Positions 18,135 to 26,374 of a stretch of 64,000 nt of DNA are shown in pieces. The stretch is taken from positions 124,001 through 188,000 of the forward strand of contig CAVPNX010000031.1 of the NCBI GenBank assembly GCA_963706885.1. Direction: 5' to 3'. A model generated the notes under the pieces. It ran no database searches, was not told the origin of the DNA, and saw only the letters and a program-made list of their open reading frames with translations. Source of the DNA: Prado023 sp963706885. GTDB taxonomy: Bacteria; Actinomycetota; Actinomycetes; S36-B12; CAIYMF01. Position 1 is the first letter of the stretch. Every line of letters starts with the position of its first letter. The position numbers and the translations under genes were made by a program.

Positions 18135-19331
18135 CTACCCGAATTGTCGCCACGAAGTCGGTGATGGCCTGCTCGTAGGCCTGGGGGTCGGCGTTCCACG
18201 ACAGCACGTGGCCCACGTCCGGGAATGACGATGTACTGCCCGCCCTTCCCGGATCCCTCGGTCATGAACCGGTCGTTCACGGCCTTGGGCACGTCTGGTC
18301 CTCGCTGGTCTGGAAGGTCAGCAGGGGCACGTCGAACAGGCCGGCCATGTCGGTGTAGTCGACCGCGTCGTAGTCGAGGCCGAACCGCAGGCTGGCGATC
18401 AGCATCCCGGCGTCCTCCAGGGGCTCCGGGATCGGCCACCCGAGCCCCGGGATGGTCCGGGACTCGGCGCCCTCGTCGATGACGTCCCGCAGGCTGCTCA
18501 ACGGGGCGTCGAGGATGACGCCGTCGACCTGGTCGGCCAGTGCGCTGTGGGCGAGGAACCCGTCGGTGACCGCGCCGCCCAGGCTCACGGCACCCATGAC
18601 GAGCGTCTGGGCGCCCTGGTCGAGCGCGTACTGGACCGCGGCCTCGATCTCGTCCCACTCGGTGACGCCGAAGTGCCAGATCCCGTCCTGGGCGGGTCGG
18701 GCCTCGTTGTCCCCGGGGTAGGTCGTGAGCAGCAGGTTGTAGCCGGCTGCGTGCAGCGGCCGGGCCATCCGCAGCATGTCGGGGCGATCCCCACTGCGGC
18801 CGTGGGTCAGGACGGCCCACTTGTCCGATCCCGGGACGGGCACCTTCGAGGCGGGGAAGTCCCCTTCGGCAGTGGTGATCGTGATCTCCTCGGCGGTCAG
18901 CCCGGCCTGCTCGGGCGTGAGCCAGATCTCCTTGGGGAACCGGTACACGTCACCCTGGGCGGGCATGTCACCGACCACGTCGACCACGGGACGAGTTCGC
19001 GTGCCGTCGGGGCCGTCTCGGACGCGGGTCCGACGACCACGACCGACCCGTCGTCGAAGACCAGGCCCATCACGACTGCGTCGAAGCGCGTCTCGTCGCG
19101 ATGCTCAGCATCGGGAAGGACCGTGATGGTGGCCCCGTCGCCCTCACCATCGACCGTCTGGACTGTCCCCTTCCAGAATCCGTCAGGGTTGTAGGGGTTG
19201 GCCTTCAGGGCATCGGAGTAGATGAGGTTCGAGAAGTACCAGCCACCACCGATGAAGAACAGCCCCACGAGAAGGGCCCCGATCACGAGCAGGATCCATG
19301 GCCACCTGCGATGCCGTCGCTTCTCTGCCAT
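18135..19331 (-). CDS. Membrane-anchored alpha/beta hydrolase (several frameshifts)
   Basis: Begins at ATG 19331 with a basic stretch and one membrane helix (WILLVIGALLVGLFFIGGGWYF cut to WPWILLVIGALLVGLFFIG). It continues as FDDGSVVVVG, then in a new frame as VVDVVGDMPAQGDVYRFPKE. The hydrolase core follows: AVLTHGRSGDRPDMLRMA (oxyanion region), MGAVSLGGAVT (nucleophile elbow with Ser in VSLGG), LDAPLSSLRD and a late IPDVGHVLSWN that carries the catalytic His. Frame changes occur near 18988, 18293 and 18221, and a last extra base near 18143 gives a TAG at 18135-18137. Net length is consistent with a ~399-codon gene. Lipase/esterase- or DUF-type alpha/beta hydrolase; substrate unknown. Whether it is broken in vivo or affected by sequence error cannot be told here. 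Confidence 0.65.
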
Positions 19332-19430
19332 ACCTCCACGGTCCCGCTGCGGAAGGTCGCCCGCCAGAGGCGTTGGGCCCACGCAGTGGCGGATAGCGGG
19401 ATCGACGGATCGCGCCCGGGAGTAGGGCGA

Positions 19431-20096
19431 CTACACCGGCACGAGCACGTTCGGGTCCACGCGCCGGGCCCACCCGGTGGCGATCAGGTACTGGGCAGCC
19501 AGGTAGGTGACCATGACGACCATCCCGCGCCCAGGGAATCCGAGGTCAGCCAGGTCGACGCCGATGAGCATGTCGGACAGAAGGAAGAGCAACCCACCGA
19601 GGCCCACGCGGCGATCGACGCCAGCCGCGAAGGTGGCCATGACGCACAGCGCCAGGCTGTAGATGAGGATCGGGACGCGGAACTCGCCCAGCCGAGGACC
19701 GAGCGCAGCGTTGGCGGCCACCCAGAACGCGAGGTAGCCGGCGGCGATGCCCCAGGTGCGACGCACCCGCGGCCATGCGCCCAACTGGAGGAATCCGAGG
19801 ACGTAGCAGACCTGCATCGCGAAGAAGCCGGCCATCCCGACGAGGAACAGGGAGTCGAACTGGAGACCGACGTCACCGAGGGTGGCGAAGACCAGGCCGA
19901 CCACCAGCAGGCGCGGGGCGGTGGCGCCCAGGGCGAGGATCACCCAGAGCAGCAGGCTGGGCATGAGCAGGCCCTTCAGGGCAGTCTGCGAGGGGCCGGC
20001 GCCCCCGAGTGCGTCCACCACCAGGTAGGCAGCCCAGATGATGCCGACGACCACCCAGGCGGCGCGTTGGCGGCTGAGGGCGGCAGGTGCGGTCAT
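19431..20096 (-). CDS. YhhN/TMEM86-family membrane protein (lysoplasmalogenase-like)
   Basis: About 221 aa with roughly eight hydrophobic helices. The family's conserved acidic positions are visible in FATLGDVGLQFD and LFLLSDMLIGVD. Members hydrolyse lysoplasmalogen or act as uncharacterised membrane enzymes; in actinobacteria the substrate is unknown. ATG 20096 is selected; an in-frame GTG at 20111 is also possible and no strong Shine-Dalgarno decides. It sits between the hydrolase (100 bp downstream) and the MarR gene, all on the minus strand, but the 120-bp gap to MarR suggests separate transcription. Confidence 0.75.
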   Translation of the reverse strand: MTAPAALSRQRAAWVVVGIIWAAYLVVDALGGAGPSQTALKGLLMPSLLLWVILALGATAPRLLVVGLVFATLGDVGLQFDSLFLVGMAGFFAMQVCYVLGFLQLGAWPRVRRTWGIAAGYLAFWVAANAALGPRLGEFRVPILIYSLALCVMATFAAGVDRRVGLGGLLFLLSDMLIGVDLADLGFPGRGMVVMVTYLAAQYLIATGWARRVDPNVLVPV

Positions 20097-20218
20097 CTCG
20101 GCGGTGGTCACCACTGAACGGTAGCCAGCCCTGGTGCGCCAACGCATCGTGACGGGCGCGCTGTCGGCAGCCGGGCGACAGGGTGGTGAGATCCCCTGGG
20201 AACGGATGCGCCAGGTCC

Positions 20219-20776
20219 TCAGTGCACCCCGTAGCCGATCCCGCGGCGGTCGGTGGGGGCCGGCTCGGCGCGCTCCACCGGGCAACGCTCGTCCGGGCAC
20301 GCCAGCTCGTCGCACATCCGGCACATGAACTCCGAGGTCAGCAGGTCGTCGGTCAGCGCCTCGAGCATGGTCGACAGCGTGGCGGACATGGCTCGGCAGG
20401 AGTCCTCGTCCAGCACGGACAGGGCCTGCTCGAGGACCCGGCGCCGCTGCGCGAGCACAGCGCCGGCGATCGACTCGCCCCGCTCGGTCAGGACGAGATG
20501 GCGGGAACGGCCATCGACGGCGAGCACCCGCTCGACCAGCCCCGCGGCGGCCAGTCGATCCACCAGCTGGACGGCCCCGGGGTGGCTGATCCGCAGCTTG
20601 TGCGCGAGGAACGCGATCGGCCGCTGCGGGTAGAACCGCAAGGTGATCAGGGCCGCTGGGGCATGTCCCCCGAATCCGGCGACCGCCTCCATGCCGATCG
20701 ACTGGCGATCGACGATCGTCTGTGCCAGTGTGCCCAGGATGTTGACCGTGAATGCGCGGTCGTCAGAAACGGACAT
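20219..20776 (-). CDS. MarR-family regulator with cysteine-rich C-terminus
   Basis: 185 aa. The central winged helix is clear: LRISHPGAVQLVDRLAAAGL followed by the wing VDGRSRHLVLTERG. After a helical dimerisation segment, the last ~40 residues carry a cluster CRMCDELACPDERCP: four cysteines in a pattern that could bind metal or form redox disulfides, unusual for a MarR protein. It is divergent from the saccharopine-dehydrogenase-like gene. Two identical TAAG-TAC-CTTA elements cover its own start region, so autoregulation and control of the divergent gene are likely (inference). Ligand or signal unknown. Confidence 0.88.
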   Translation of the reverse strand: MSVSDDRAFTVNILGTLAQTIVDRQSIGMEAVAGFGGHAPAALITLRFYPQRPIAFLAHKLRISHPGAVQLVDRLAAAGLVERVLAVDGRSRHLVLTERGESIAGAVLAQRRRVLEQALSVLDEDSCRAMSATLSTMLEALTDDLLTSEFMCRMCDELACPDERCPVERAEPAPTDRRGIGYGVH

Positions 20777-20809
20777 ATAAGTACCTTACCACATGCATAA
20801 GTACCTTAC
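20777..20809. promoter_or_regulatory. Tandem MarR-type operators
   Basis: ATAAGTACCTTAC occurs exactly twice, at 20777-20789 and 20797-20809, a 20-bp repeat spacing or about two helical turns. Each copy contains an inverted repeat TAAG-TAC-CTTA, the type of site MarR dimers bind. They lie immediately upstream of the MarR start codon, in the shared intergenic region. Confidence 0.7.
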
Positions 20810-20880
20810 TGGATAGTCTCGACATCGAGATACCAGCCCGTCTCCGATGCCCGGGGACGGATGATCCGAAGGAGTCCAGC

Positions 20881-22102
20881 ATGCGAGTGCTTGTCGTCGG
20901 CGCCGGAGGCGTCGGATCCTCCGCAGCCCTGATCGCCGCCCGTCGTGACTTCTTCGAGTCGTGGGTGGTGGCTGACTACGACCTCGGCCGCGCCGAGGAA
21001 CTCGTCGCCCGGATCGGCGACCCGCGGTTCACCGCCGCGCGCATCGACGCCGGCGACGCCCACGCCGTGGCCGAGCTCTGCCGTGCGAACGGCACCACCC
21101 ACGTGCTCAACGCGGTCGACCCGCGCTACGTGCTCAGCATCTTCCAGGGCGCGTTCCTGGCCGGTGCCCACTACATGGACACCGCGATGAGCCTGTCCAG
21201 CAAGCACCCGGAGAAGCCCTACGAGCTGCCCGGGGTGATGCTCGGTGACGAGCAGTTCGTCCACCACGACCAGTGGGTCGCCAGCGGCCAGCTCGCGCTC
21301 GTGGGCATGGGCGTCGAGCCGGGCCTGATCGACGTGTTCGCCCGGTATGCCTCCGACGAGCTGTTCAGCGAGATCGACGAGCTCGGCGTGCGAGACGCCT
21401 CCAACCTCGAGGTGACCGGCTACGAGTTCGCACCCTCCTTCTCGATCTGGACCGTGATCGAGGAGTGCCTGAACCCGCCCGCTGATCTGGGAGAAGGACC
21501 GCGGGTTCTACACCACCGAGCCGTTCAGCGAGCCCGAGGTGTTCGACTTCCCCGAGGGGATCGGCCCGGTCGAGTGCGTCAACGTGGAGCACGAGGAGGT
21601 CGTGCTCATGCCGCGTGTCCTCGACGCCAAGCGGGTGACCTTCAAGTTCGGACTCGGGGATGAGTTCATCGAGGTCCTGCAGACCCTGCGCAAGCTGGGC
21701 CTGGACAGCACCGAGCCGGTGACCGTCCGCGGGCACAAGGTCTCACCCCGCGACGTGGTCGCCGCGTGCCTTCCCGACCCCTTGACCCTGGGCGACAAGA
21801 TGACCGGCAAGACGTGTGCCGGGGTGTGGGTCACCGGAAAGGGCAAGGACGGCGCCCCGCGCGAGGTGTACATCTACCACGTGTCGGACAACGAGTGGAC
21901 CATGGCCGAGTACGGCGCCCAGGCCGTCGTGTGGCAGACCGCGATGAACCCGGTCGTCGCCCTCGAGCTGCTGGCCACCGGCGCGTGGAGCGGAACAGGC
22001 GTCATCGGGCCGGAGTCGTTCGACCCGAAGCCGTTCCTCGACCTGCTGCGCGACGGCTACGGCGAGAACTGGGTCGTCCAGGAGCGCACCCCGAAGGCCT
22101 GA
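20881..22102 (+). CDS. Saccharopine dehydrogenase-family oxidoreductase (one frameshift)
   Basis: 406 aa after removing one C from CCC 21478-21480. Rossmann start MRVLVVGAGGVGSSAALIA, then the family's substrate domain with NAVDPRYVLSIFQGAF, GAHYMDTAMS and GMGVEPGLIDVFARY. After the shift: LIWEKDRGFYTTEPFSEPEVF to VVQERTPKA. Members include saccharopine reductase (lysine metabolism) and carboxynorspermidine/carboxyspermidine dehydrogenase (polyamine synthesis). The residues visible do not separate these. A polyamine or lysine/aminoadipate role would suit the region. ATG 20881 has AAGGAG upstream. Control by the divergent MarR protein is likely from the tandem operators. Confidence 0.8.
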
Positions 22103-22193
22103 CCTGGCTCCGGCCCGGGGGTCGAACGGCCCTGTCGTGGAGCGTCGCACGCGCCTACGGTGGAGCCATCCCACAGTGGGGTGGTGATCGCTG

Positions 22194-22481
22194 ATGCATC
22201 CGTTCTACGGACCCAGCGGCCGGCTGCTGGCCGACCGGGGTGCTCGCCCGGAGGGGATCGCGTCCATGGCCGCGTACCTCGCGTTCTGGGCAGCCGTGGT
22301 GGTCGTCGCGAAGCGGGAGGTGGACGCCCGGTGGCCGAGGGGCGCCGAGCGGCCATCCGCCAGTGACCCTGCACTTGAGGCGCTGCGTGTGCGCTACGCG
22401 CGCGGAGAGGTCGATCGCGACACCTTCCTCGCGACGTGGGCCGACCTGACCGCAGGGAGCCCCGACGATCGGACGCCCTGA
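22194..22481 (+). CDS. Small membrane protein with SHOCT-like tail
   Basis: 95 aa. One membrane helix (MAAYLAFWAAVVVVAKREV) and a C-terminal SHOCT-type motif DPALEALRVRYARGEVDRD followed by TFLATWADL; this short domain is usual at the end of small bacterial membrane proteins. Its TGA overlaps the ATG of the radical-SAM gene (TGATG), so the two are probably cotranslated. Function unknown; a membrane tether or regulator of the radical-SAM enzyme is possible. Confidence 0.65.
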   Translation: MHPFYGPSGRLLADRGARPEGIASMAAYLAFWAAVVVVAKREVDARWPRGAERPSASDPALEALRVRYARGEVDRDTFLATWADLTAGSPDDRTP

Positions 22482-23392
22482 TGTCCGGGCTGCCGATGCG
22501 CGTATGGGCTGAGTTGGGGTGGTTCGGCCTGAATACCGTCGTGGCGCACCGGACCGACCCGATCATCGGCTCGATCATCCTGACCGATCGCTGCAACCTG
22601 AGCTGCCAGCACTGCGCGGTCGGAAACATCCGCCGGGTCGACTACCCGTGGTCGCGCATCTGTGCAGACCTGCACGCCCTGCGGGGCCAGGGGGTGCGCG
22701 TGCTGTTCCTCTACGGGGGTGAGCCGTTCCTCTGGCACGACGGCACGACGGTGTTGCGCGACGTCGTCCGGGAGGCCCGGAGCCTGGGCTTCGTGTCGGT
22801 CAACGTCGTCACGAACGGGACCCGCGGCCTGGACCTCCCCGAGGCGGACGTGATCCTGGTCAGCATCGATGGCACCCGGGAGCACCATGATCGGATCCGC
22901 GGAGCCACGTACGACCGCGTCCTGGCATCCATCGAGCAGGCACCGGCCGACAACCTGGTCCTCTACATGGCGGTCAACCGGATCAACCTCGAGGACATCG
23001 AGCACGTGGCCGCGCTGGCGTGCGACCTGCCACATGTCCGCGCGGTGTCCTTCAACCTCCACACGCCCTATCCGGGCACCGAGCACCTCACCCTCACGAT
23101 GCCGCAGCGTCACGACGCCTGCGACCGGATCGCACGGCTCATCCACGAGGGCTACCCGGTGCTGAACCTGGCGTCCGCCCTGCCCCGGATCGCCGACCTC
23201 ACCGCCCCCACGCCCTGCCACCAGTGCGTCATCATCGAGGACGGCCAGCAGTGGACCTGTGGCCGGTGCATCGAGGTCCCCGGCCTGTGCCAGCAGTGCG
23301 GGTTCCTCTTCGCCGGCGAGCTCGCACAGCTGTTCGCCGGTGATCCGCGAGTGGCGCTCGACGCGGTGCGCACGTACGGCCGCCTGCTGTGA
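22481..23392 (+). CDS. Radical SAM protein with cysteine-rich C-terminal segment
   Basis: 303 aa. Radical-SAM core with TDRCNLSCQHC (CxxxCxxC for the 4Fe-4S cluster), the GGEPF SAM-binding segment and NVVTNGTRG. The C-terminus has three CxxC pairs, CHQC, CGRC and CQQC, within about 40 residues (~260-300). This is consistent with an auxiliary iron-sulfur site of SPASM/twitch type, or with zinc. Substrate not identifiable; SPASM-like enzymes often modify peptides, but no precursor peptide gene is evident nearby. It is coupled to the small SHOCT protein and converges on another radical-SAM gene with only 4 bp between them. Confidence 0.8.
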   Translation: MSGLPMRVWAELGWFGLNTVVAHRTDPIIGSIILTDRCNLSCQHCAVGNIRRVDYPWSRICADLHALRGQGVRVLFLYGGEPFLWHDGTTVLRDVVREARSLGFVSVNVVTNGTRGLDLPEADVILVSIDGTREHHDRIRGATYDRVLASIEQAPADNLVLYMAVNRINLEDIEHVAALACDLPHVRAVSFNLHTPYPGTEHLTLTMPQRHDACDRIARLIHEGYPVLNLASALPRIADLTAPTPCHQCVIIEDGQQWTCGRCIEVPGLCQQCGFLFAGELAQLFAGDPRVALDAVRTYGRLL

Positions 23393-23396
23393 TCGT

Positions 23397-24689
23397 TCAG
23401 GCCACCGGGCGCTCGAACACGCGGCTGGCGGCTGCCCATGCGGCACCACCCCTGCGCCGTGCGGGTGTGGCCCAGGCCGCCGGGGCGCCGTCCTGGGCGT
23501 GCTCCTCGAGCATCTGGCCCCAGAGCGGCTCGATCATCCGGTAGGTGACGGCACGCTCGAGGTCGTGGTAGCGGTCGAAGCCCCGCGGGGTCAGCGCAAA
23601 GCCGGCGCTATCGCCTGAGCCCACCGGGAACACCAGCCCTGCGGCGACCAGGGGAGCCAGCGCGAGGTCGATGCCGCGGGTCCGCGCCCCGCTGCCTGCC
23701 GCCAGCGCCGTCGGGGTGATCCGTCCGGCGTAGGCCTGCCAGAACGCGTCATAGGCGCTGCCGCCGAGCGGTCCGAGGTGGAGCCATCGGGCGACGGGCA
23801 GCTGCCCCCGGGCCAGCGCGTCGAGGTAGGACTGCACGCCGAAGTGGTTGACCAGGAAGTCGCGACCGAGGAACGACGAGGCCCCGGCTCCGAGGCCGAG
23901 GAAGCGCCGGCGGGTGATCGAGGTGTAGCTGGCCGAGGTCGGCCGGTTGAAGGTCCAGACCGAGCGACGCTCGTACCCGTGGTCGGCGGCGATCCGGGTG
24001 GCCTCAGCCAGGACCTCGTGCTCCCGACGGCGATCGTGGCGCGTGGTGCCGAAGGGGGTGTACCCGAACCGCATGAGCGGGTAGGTCGAGACCTGGTCGA
24101 CCCCGAGGGCGAAGCAGTCGGTGAGATCACGCAGGAAGGCCCCGGCGAGGCGGTCGTCGAGCTCCACGTCGACGATGAGGTCCACGTCCACCAGGTCGAA
24201 CCGGCCGGCCGCAGCGACAACAGCCTCCCGCGCTGTCCGGGCGTCATGCGGCCGGCGCAGGCGGTGCAGGACCTCGTCGTGGAAGGACTGTGCCCCGATG
24301 CTCACCGCGGTGAAGCCCATGTCCCTCAGGGCCTCCAGCCGCACGGGTGTCGCATGGGTGGGCAGCACCTCGACGGCACGCTCGCCGCGGACCGGGATCG
24401 CGCTCAGAAGTCCGGCGAGCTCGTCGGGGAAGAGCGTCGGGGTGCCTCCGCCCACGTACAGCGAGGTGAATCCCTCGGCGCCCGCTGCACCCGCCTCGAC
24501 GTACGCCCGCACCTCGCGCTCGAGGGCCGCGAAGTACGAGGCGGGCTGCCCCGGCCGGGGGACCACCTTGTTGTACGGGCAGAACGGGCAGATGCGGCTG
24601 CAGAACGGCACATGGACGTAGGCGCCGGCATCCCCGTCGAGCATGCCGACGACGTCACCTGCTGCGAGAACCCGTGGGGTCCTGCCCAT
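23397..24689 (-). CDS. HemN/HemW-like radical SAM protein
   Basis: 430 aa. The cluster motif is CSRICPFCPY, that is CxxxCxxC followed by a Tyr. True HemN has CxxxCxxCxC, so this is nearer the HemW side of the family. Other family marks are YVGGGTPTLFP, VSIGAQSFHDEVL and DVDLIVDVELDD. The C-terminal half (FGVQSYLDALARG to the end) is a HemW-type winged-helix region. HemW proteins insert or handle heme; coproporphyrinogen oxidase activity should not be assumed. It is not next to heme-synthesis genes or to grpE/dnaK, where canonical hemW often lies, so this may be a divergent paralogue. Confidence 0.8.
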   Translation of the reverse strand: MGRTPRVLAAGDVVGMLDGDAGAYVHVPFCSRICPFCPYNKVVPRPGQPASYFAALEREVRAYVEAGAAGAEGFTSLYVGGGTPTLFPDELAGLLSAIPVRGERAVEVLPTHATPVRLEALRDMGFTAVSIGAQSFHDEVLHRLRRPHDARTAREAVVAAAGRFDLVDVDLIVDVELDDRLAGAFLRDLTDCFALGVDQVSTYPLMRFGYTPFGTTRHDRRREHEVLAEATRIAADHGYERRSVWTFNRPTSASYTSITRRRFLGLGAGASSFLGRDFLVNHFGVQSYLDALARGQLPVARWLHLGPLGGSAYDAFWQAYAGRITPTALAAGSGARTRGIDLALAPLVAAGLVFPVGSGDSAGFALTPRGFDRYHDLERAVTYRMIEPLWGQMLEEHAQDGAPAAWATPARRRGGAAWAAASRVFERPVA

Positions 24690-24804
24690 GGCTCCATGCT
24701 CCCACCGGAGGGGCCATGGGAGCCGGGCCGGACGTCCCGACCCGGCGGGGAGGCGTGGAGCCCGCGAGCCGCCGAGAGCCGTGGGCCCATGAGCCGGGGA
24801 GGGC

Positions 24805-26157
24805 TCAGGCGAGCGCGGCGAACGCCTCCTCGATGACCGTCAGGGCCTCGTCGAGCAGGTGCTCGGGCATGCTCAAGGGGGGCAGGAATCGCAGCACGTT
24901 GCCGTAGGTGCCGGCGGTCAGCACGACCACGCCCGCGGTGTGGCACGCCTTGGCGACGGCGGCGGTCGAGGCGGGGTCCGCGTCACTGGTGCCGGGGACC
25001 ACGACCTCGACGGCGATCATCGCGCCGCGGCCGCGGATGTCACCGATGCGGCCGGTGCGCTCGGCCAGCGCCTCGAGGCGGGGCATCATGAGCTCCCCGA
25101 TGCGGCGCGCGGCCGCGTTCAGGTCGCCGTCGCGCATCTCCTCGATGGCACCGAGGGCTGCGGCGCACGCGACCGGGTTGCCGCCGTAGGTCCCGCCCAG
25201 CCCACCGACGTGCACGGCGTCCATGATCTCGGCGCGCCCGGTCACGGCGGCCAGCGGGAGCCCGCCGGCGATGCCCTTGGCGGTGGTGATCAGGTCCGGG
25301 ACCACGGCCTCGTGGTCGCAGGCGAACCAGTCACCGGTGCGGCAGAAGCCGGTCTGGATCTCGTCGGCCACGAAGACGATCCCGTGGGCACGGGCGAACT
25401 CGACGAGCTCGGGCAGGAACCCCTCTGCCGGGACGATGAAGCCACCCTCGCCGGCGATGGGCTCGATGATGATCGCCGCCACGTTCTCGGCGCCGATCTC
25501 CTTGTCGATCCGGCTGATCGCCTTCGCCGCCGCCTCGGCGCCAGTCAGCCCGTCGCGGAAGGGGTAGCTCAGCGGGACGCGGTAGATCTCGGGGGCGAAC
25601 GGGCCGAACGAGTGCTTGTAGGGCATGTTCTTGGCCGTCAGGCCCATGGTGAGGTTCGTGCGGCCGTGGTAGCCGTGCTCGAACACCACGATCGCCTGGC
25701 GATGGGTGTAGGCGCGCGCGATCTTGACCGCGTTCTCCACCGCCTCGGCGCCGGAGTTGAACAGCGCCGAGCGCTTCACGTGGTCACCGGGGGTCAGCTC
25801 GTTGAGGGCCTCGCAGACCGCGACGTAGGACTCGTAGGGGGTGACCATGAAGCAGGTGTGGGTGAACTCGGCCACCTGGCGCTGTACGTTCTCCACGACC
25901 TTCGGGGCCGAGTTGCCCACGGTCGTCACGGCGATGCCGGAGCCCATGTCGATCAGGGAGTTCCCGTCGACGTCCACCAGCACGCCGCCCCCCGCGGCCA
26001 CGATGAATGCCGGAAGCGTTCCTCCGACGCCGGCCGAGACGGCCCGGGTGCGGCGCTGCTGCAGCTCGAGGCTGCGCGGTCCGGGGATCGCGGTGACCAG
26101 GCGGCGCTCCTGGGGCAGCGTGGGGCCACCGGTGACCGTGGCGACGTCGAGGCTCAT
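24805..26157 (-). CDS. gabT: 4-aminobutyrate (GABA) aminotransferase
   Basis: 450 aa class-III PLP aminotransferase. The PLP lysine is in TTAKGIAGGLPL; the acidic cofactor contact is VADEIQTGFCRTG; the front carries SGAEAVENAVKIAR and YHGRTNLTMGL. Overall it is close to bacterial GabT. It transfers the amino group of GABA to 2-oxoglutarate, giving succinate semialdehyde. ATG 26157 follows GGGAG at 8 nt. It is divergent from an aldehyde dehydrogenase, and the shared 217-bp region holds several candidate operators. GabT completes the route from putrescine to the TCA cycle implied by the region; related substrates such as 5-aminovalerate are possible. Confidence 0.9.
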   Translation of the reverse strand: MSLDVATVTGGPTLPQERRLVTAIPGPRSLELQQRRTRAVSAGVGGTLPAFIVAAGGGVLVDVDGNSLIDMGSGIAVTTVGNSAPKVVENVQRQVAEFTHTCFMVTPYESYVAVCEALNELTPGDHVKRSALFNSGAEAVENAVKIARAYTHRQAIVVFEHGYHGRTNLTMGLTAKNMPYKHSFGPFAPEIYRVPLSYPFRDGLTGAEAAAKAISRIDKEIGAENVAAIIIEPIAGEGGFIVPAEGFLPELVEFARAHGIVFVADEIQTGFCRTGDWFACDHEAVVPDLITTAKGIAGGLPLAAVTGRAEIMDAVHVGGLGGTYGGNPVACAAALGAIEEMRDGDLNAAARRIGELMMPRLEALAERTGRIGDIRGRGAMIAVEVVVPGTSDADPASTAAVAKACHTAGVVVLTAGTYGNVLRFLPPLSMPEHLLDEALTVIEEAFAALA

Positions 26158-26225
26158 TCGTACTCCCTGGGTGCGACGAGGGGTGGGGGTCCGGGAACAG
26201 GGTACGCGTTCCGGGGGCGGGACGC

Positions 26226-26315
26226 GATCCCGCCTCCGATGCGGGATCACTGCCTGCTAGCCCGTCCAGGCACCGGAATCCGTGACTGGAGGGTCAGTGC
26301 AGGGACGGAATCCGT
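26226..26315. promoter_or_regulatory. Inverted and direct repeats in the gabT / aldehyde dehydrogenase intergenic region
   Basis: An inverted repeat GATCCCGC-N7-GCGGGATC spans 26226-26248. Two copies of CGGAATCCGT follow at 26274-26283 and 26306-26315, 32 bp or three helical turns apart. Each is itself a short palindrome CGGA-A-TCCG. Such phased sites suggest a regulator acting on both divergent genes. Confidence 0.4.
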
Positions 26316-26360
26316 TGCGTGAGGGGGTTTCTGGCTTCGTCGCCCGCTCCCGGGGCCGGG

Positions 26361-26366
26361 TATCCT
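26361..26366 (+). promoter_or_regulatory. -10 element for a leaderless aldehyde dehydrogenase transcript
   Basis: TATCCT ends 8 nt before the ATG at 26375, with no Shine-Dalgarno in between; transcription and translation probably start together. Confidence 0.45.
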
Positions 26367-26374
26367 TACCCCTC

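Noticed and set aside
23397..24689. Oxygen-independent coproporphyrinogen III oxidase (hemN)
   Set aside because: The fourth cysteine of the HemN motif is replaced by Tyr and there are no heme synthesis neighbours; a HemW-like label is safer.
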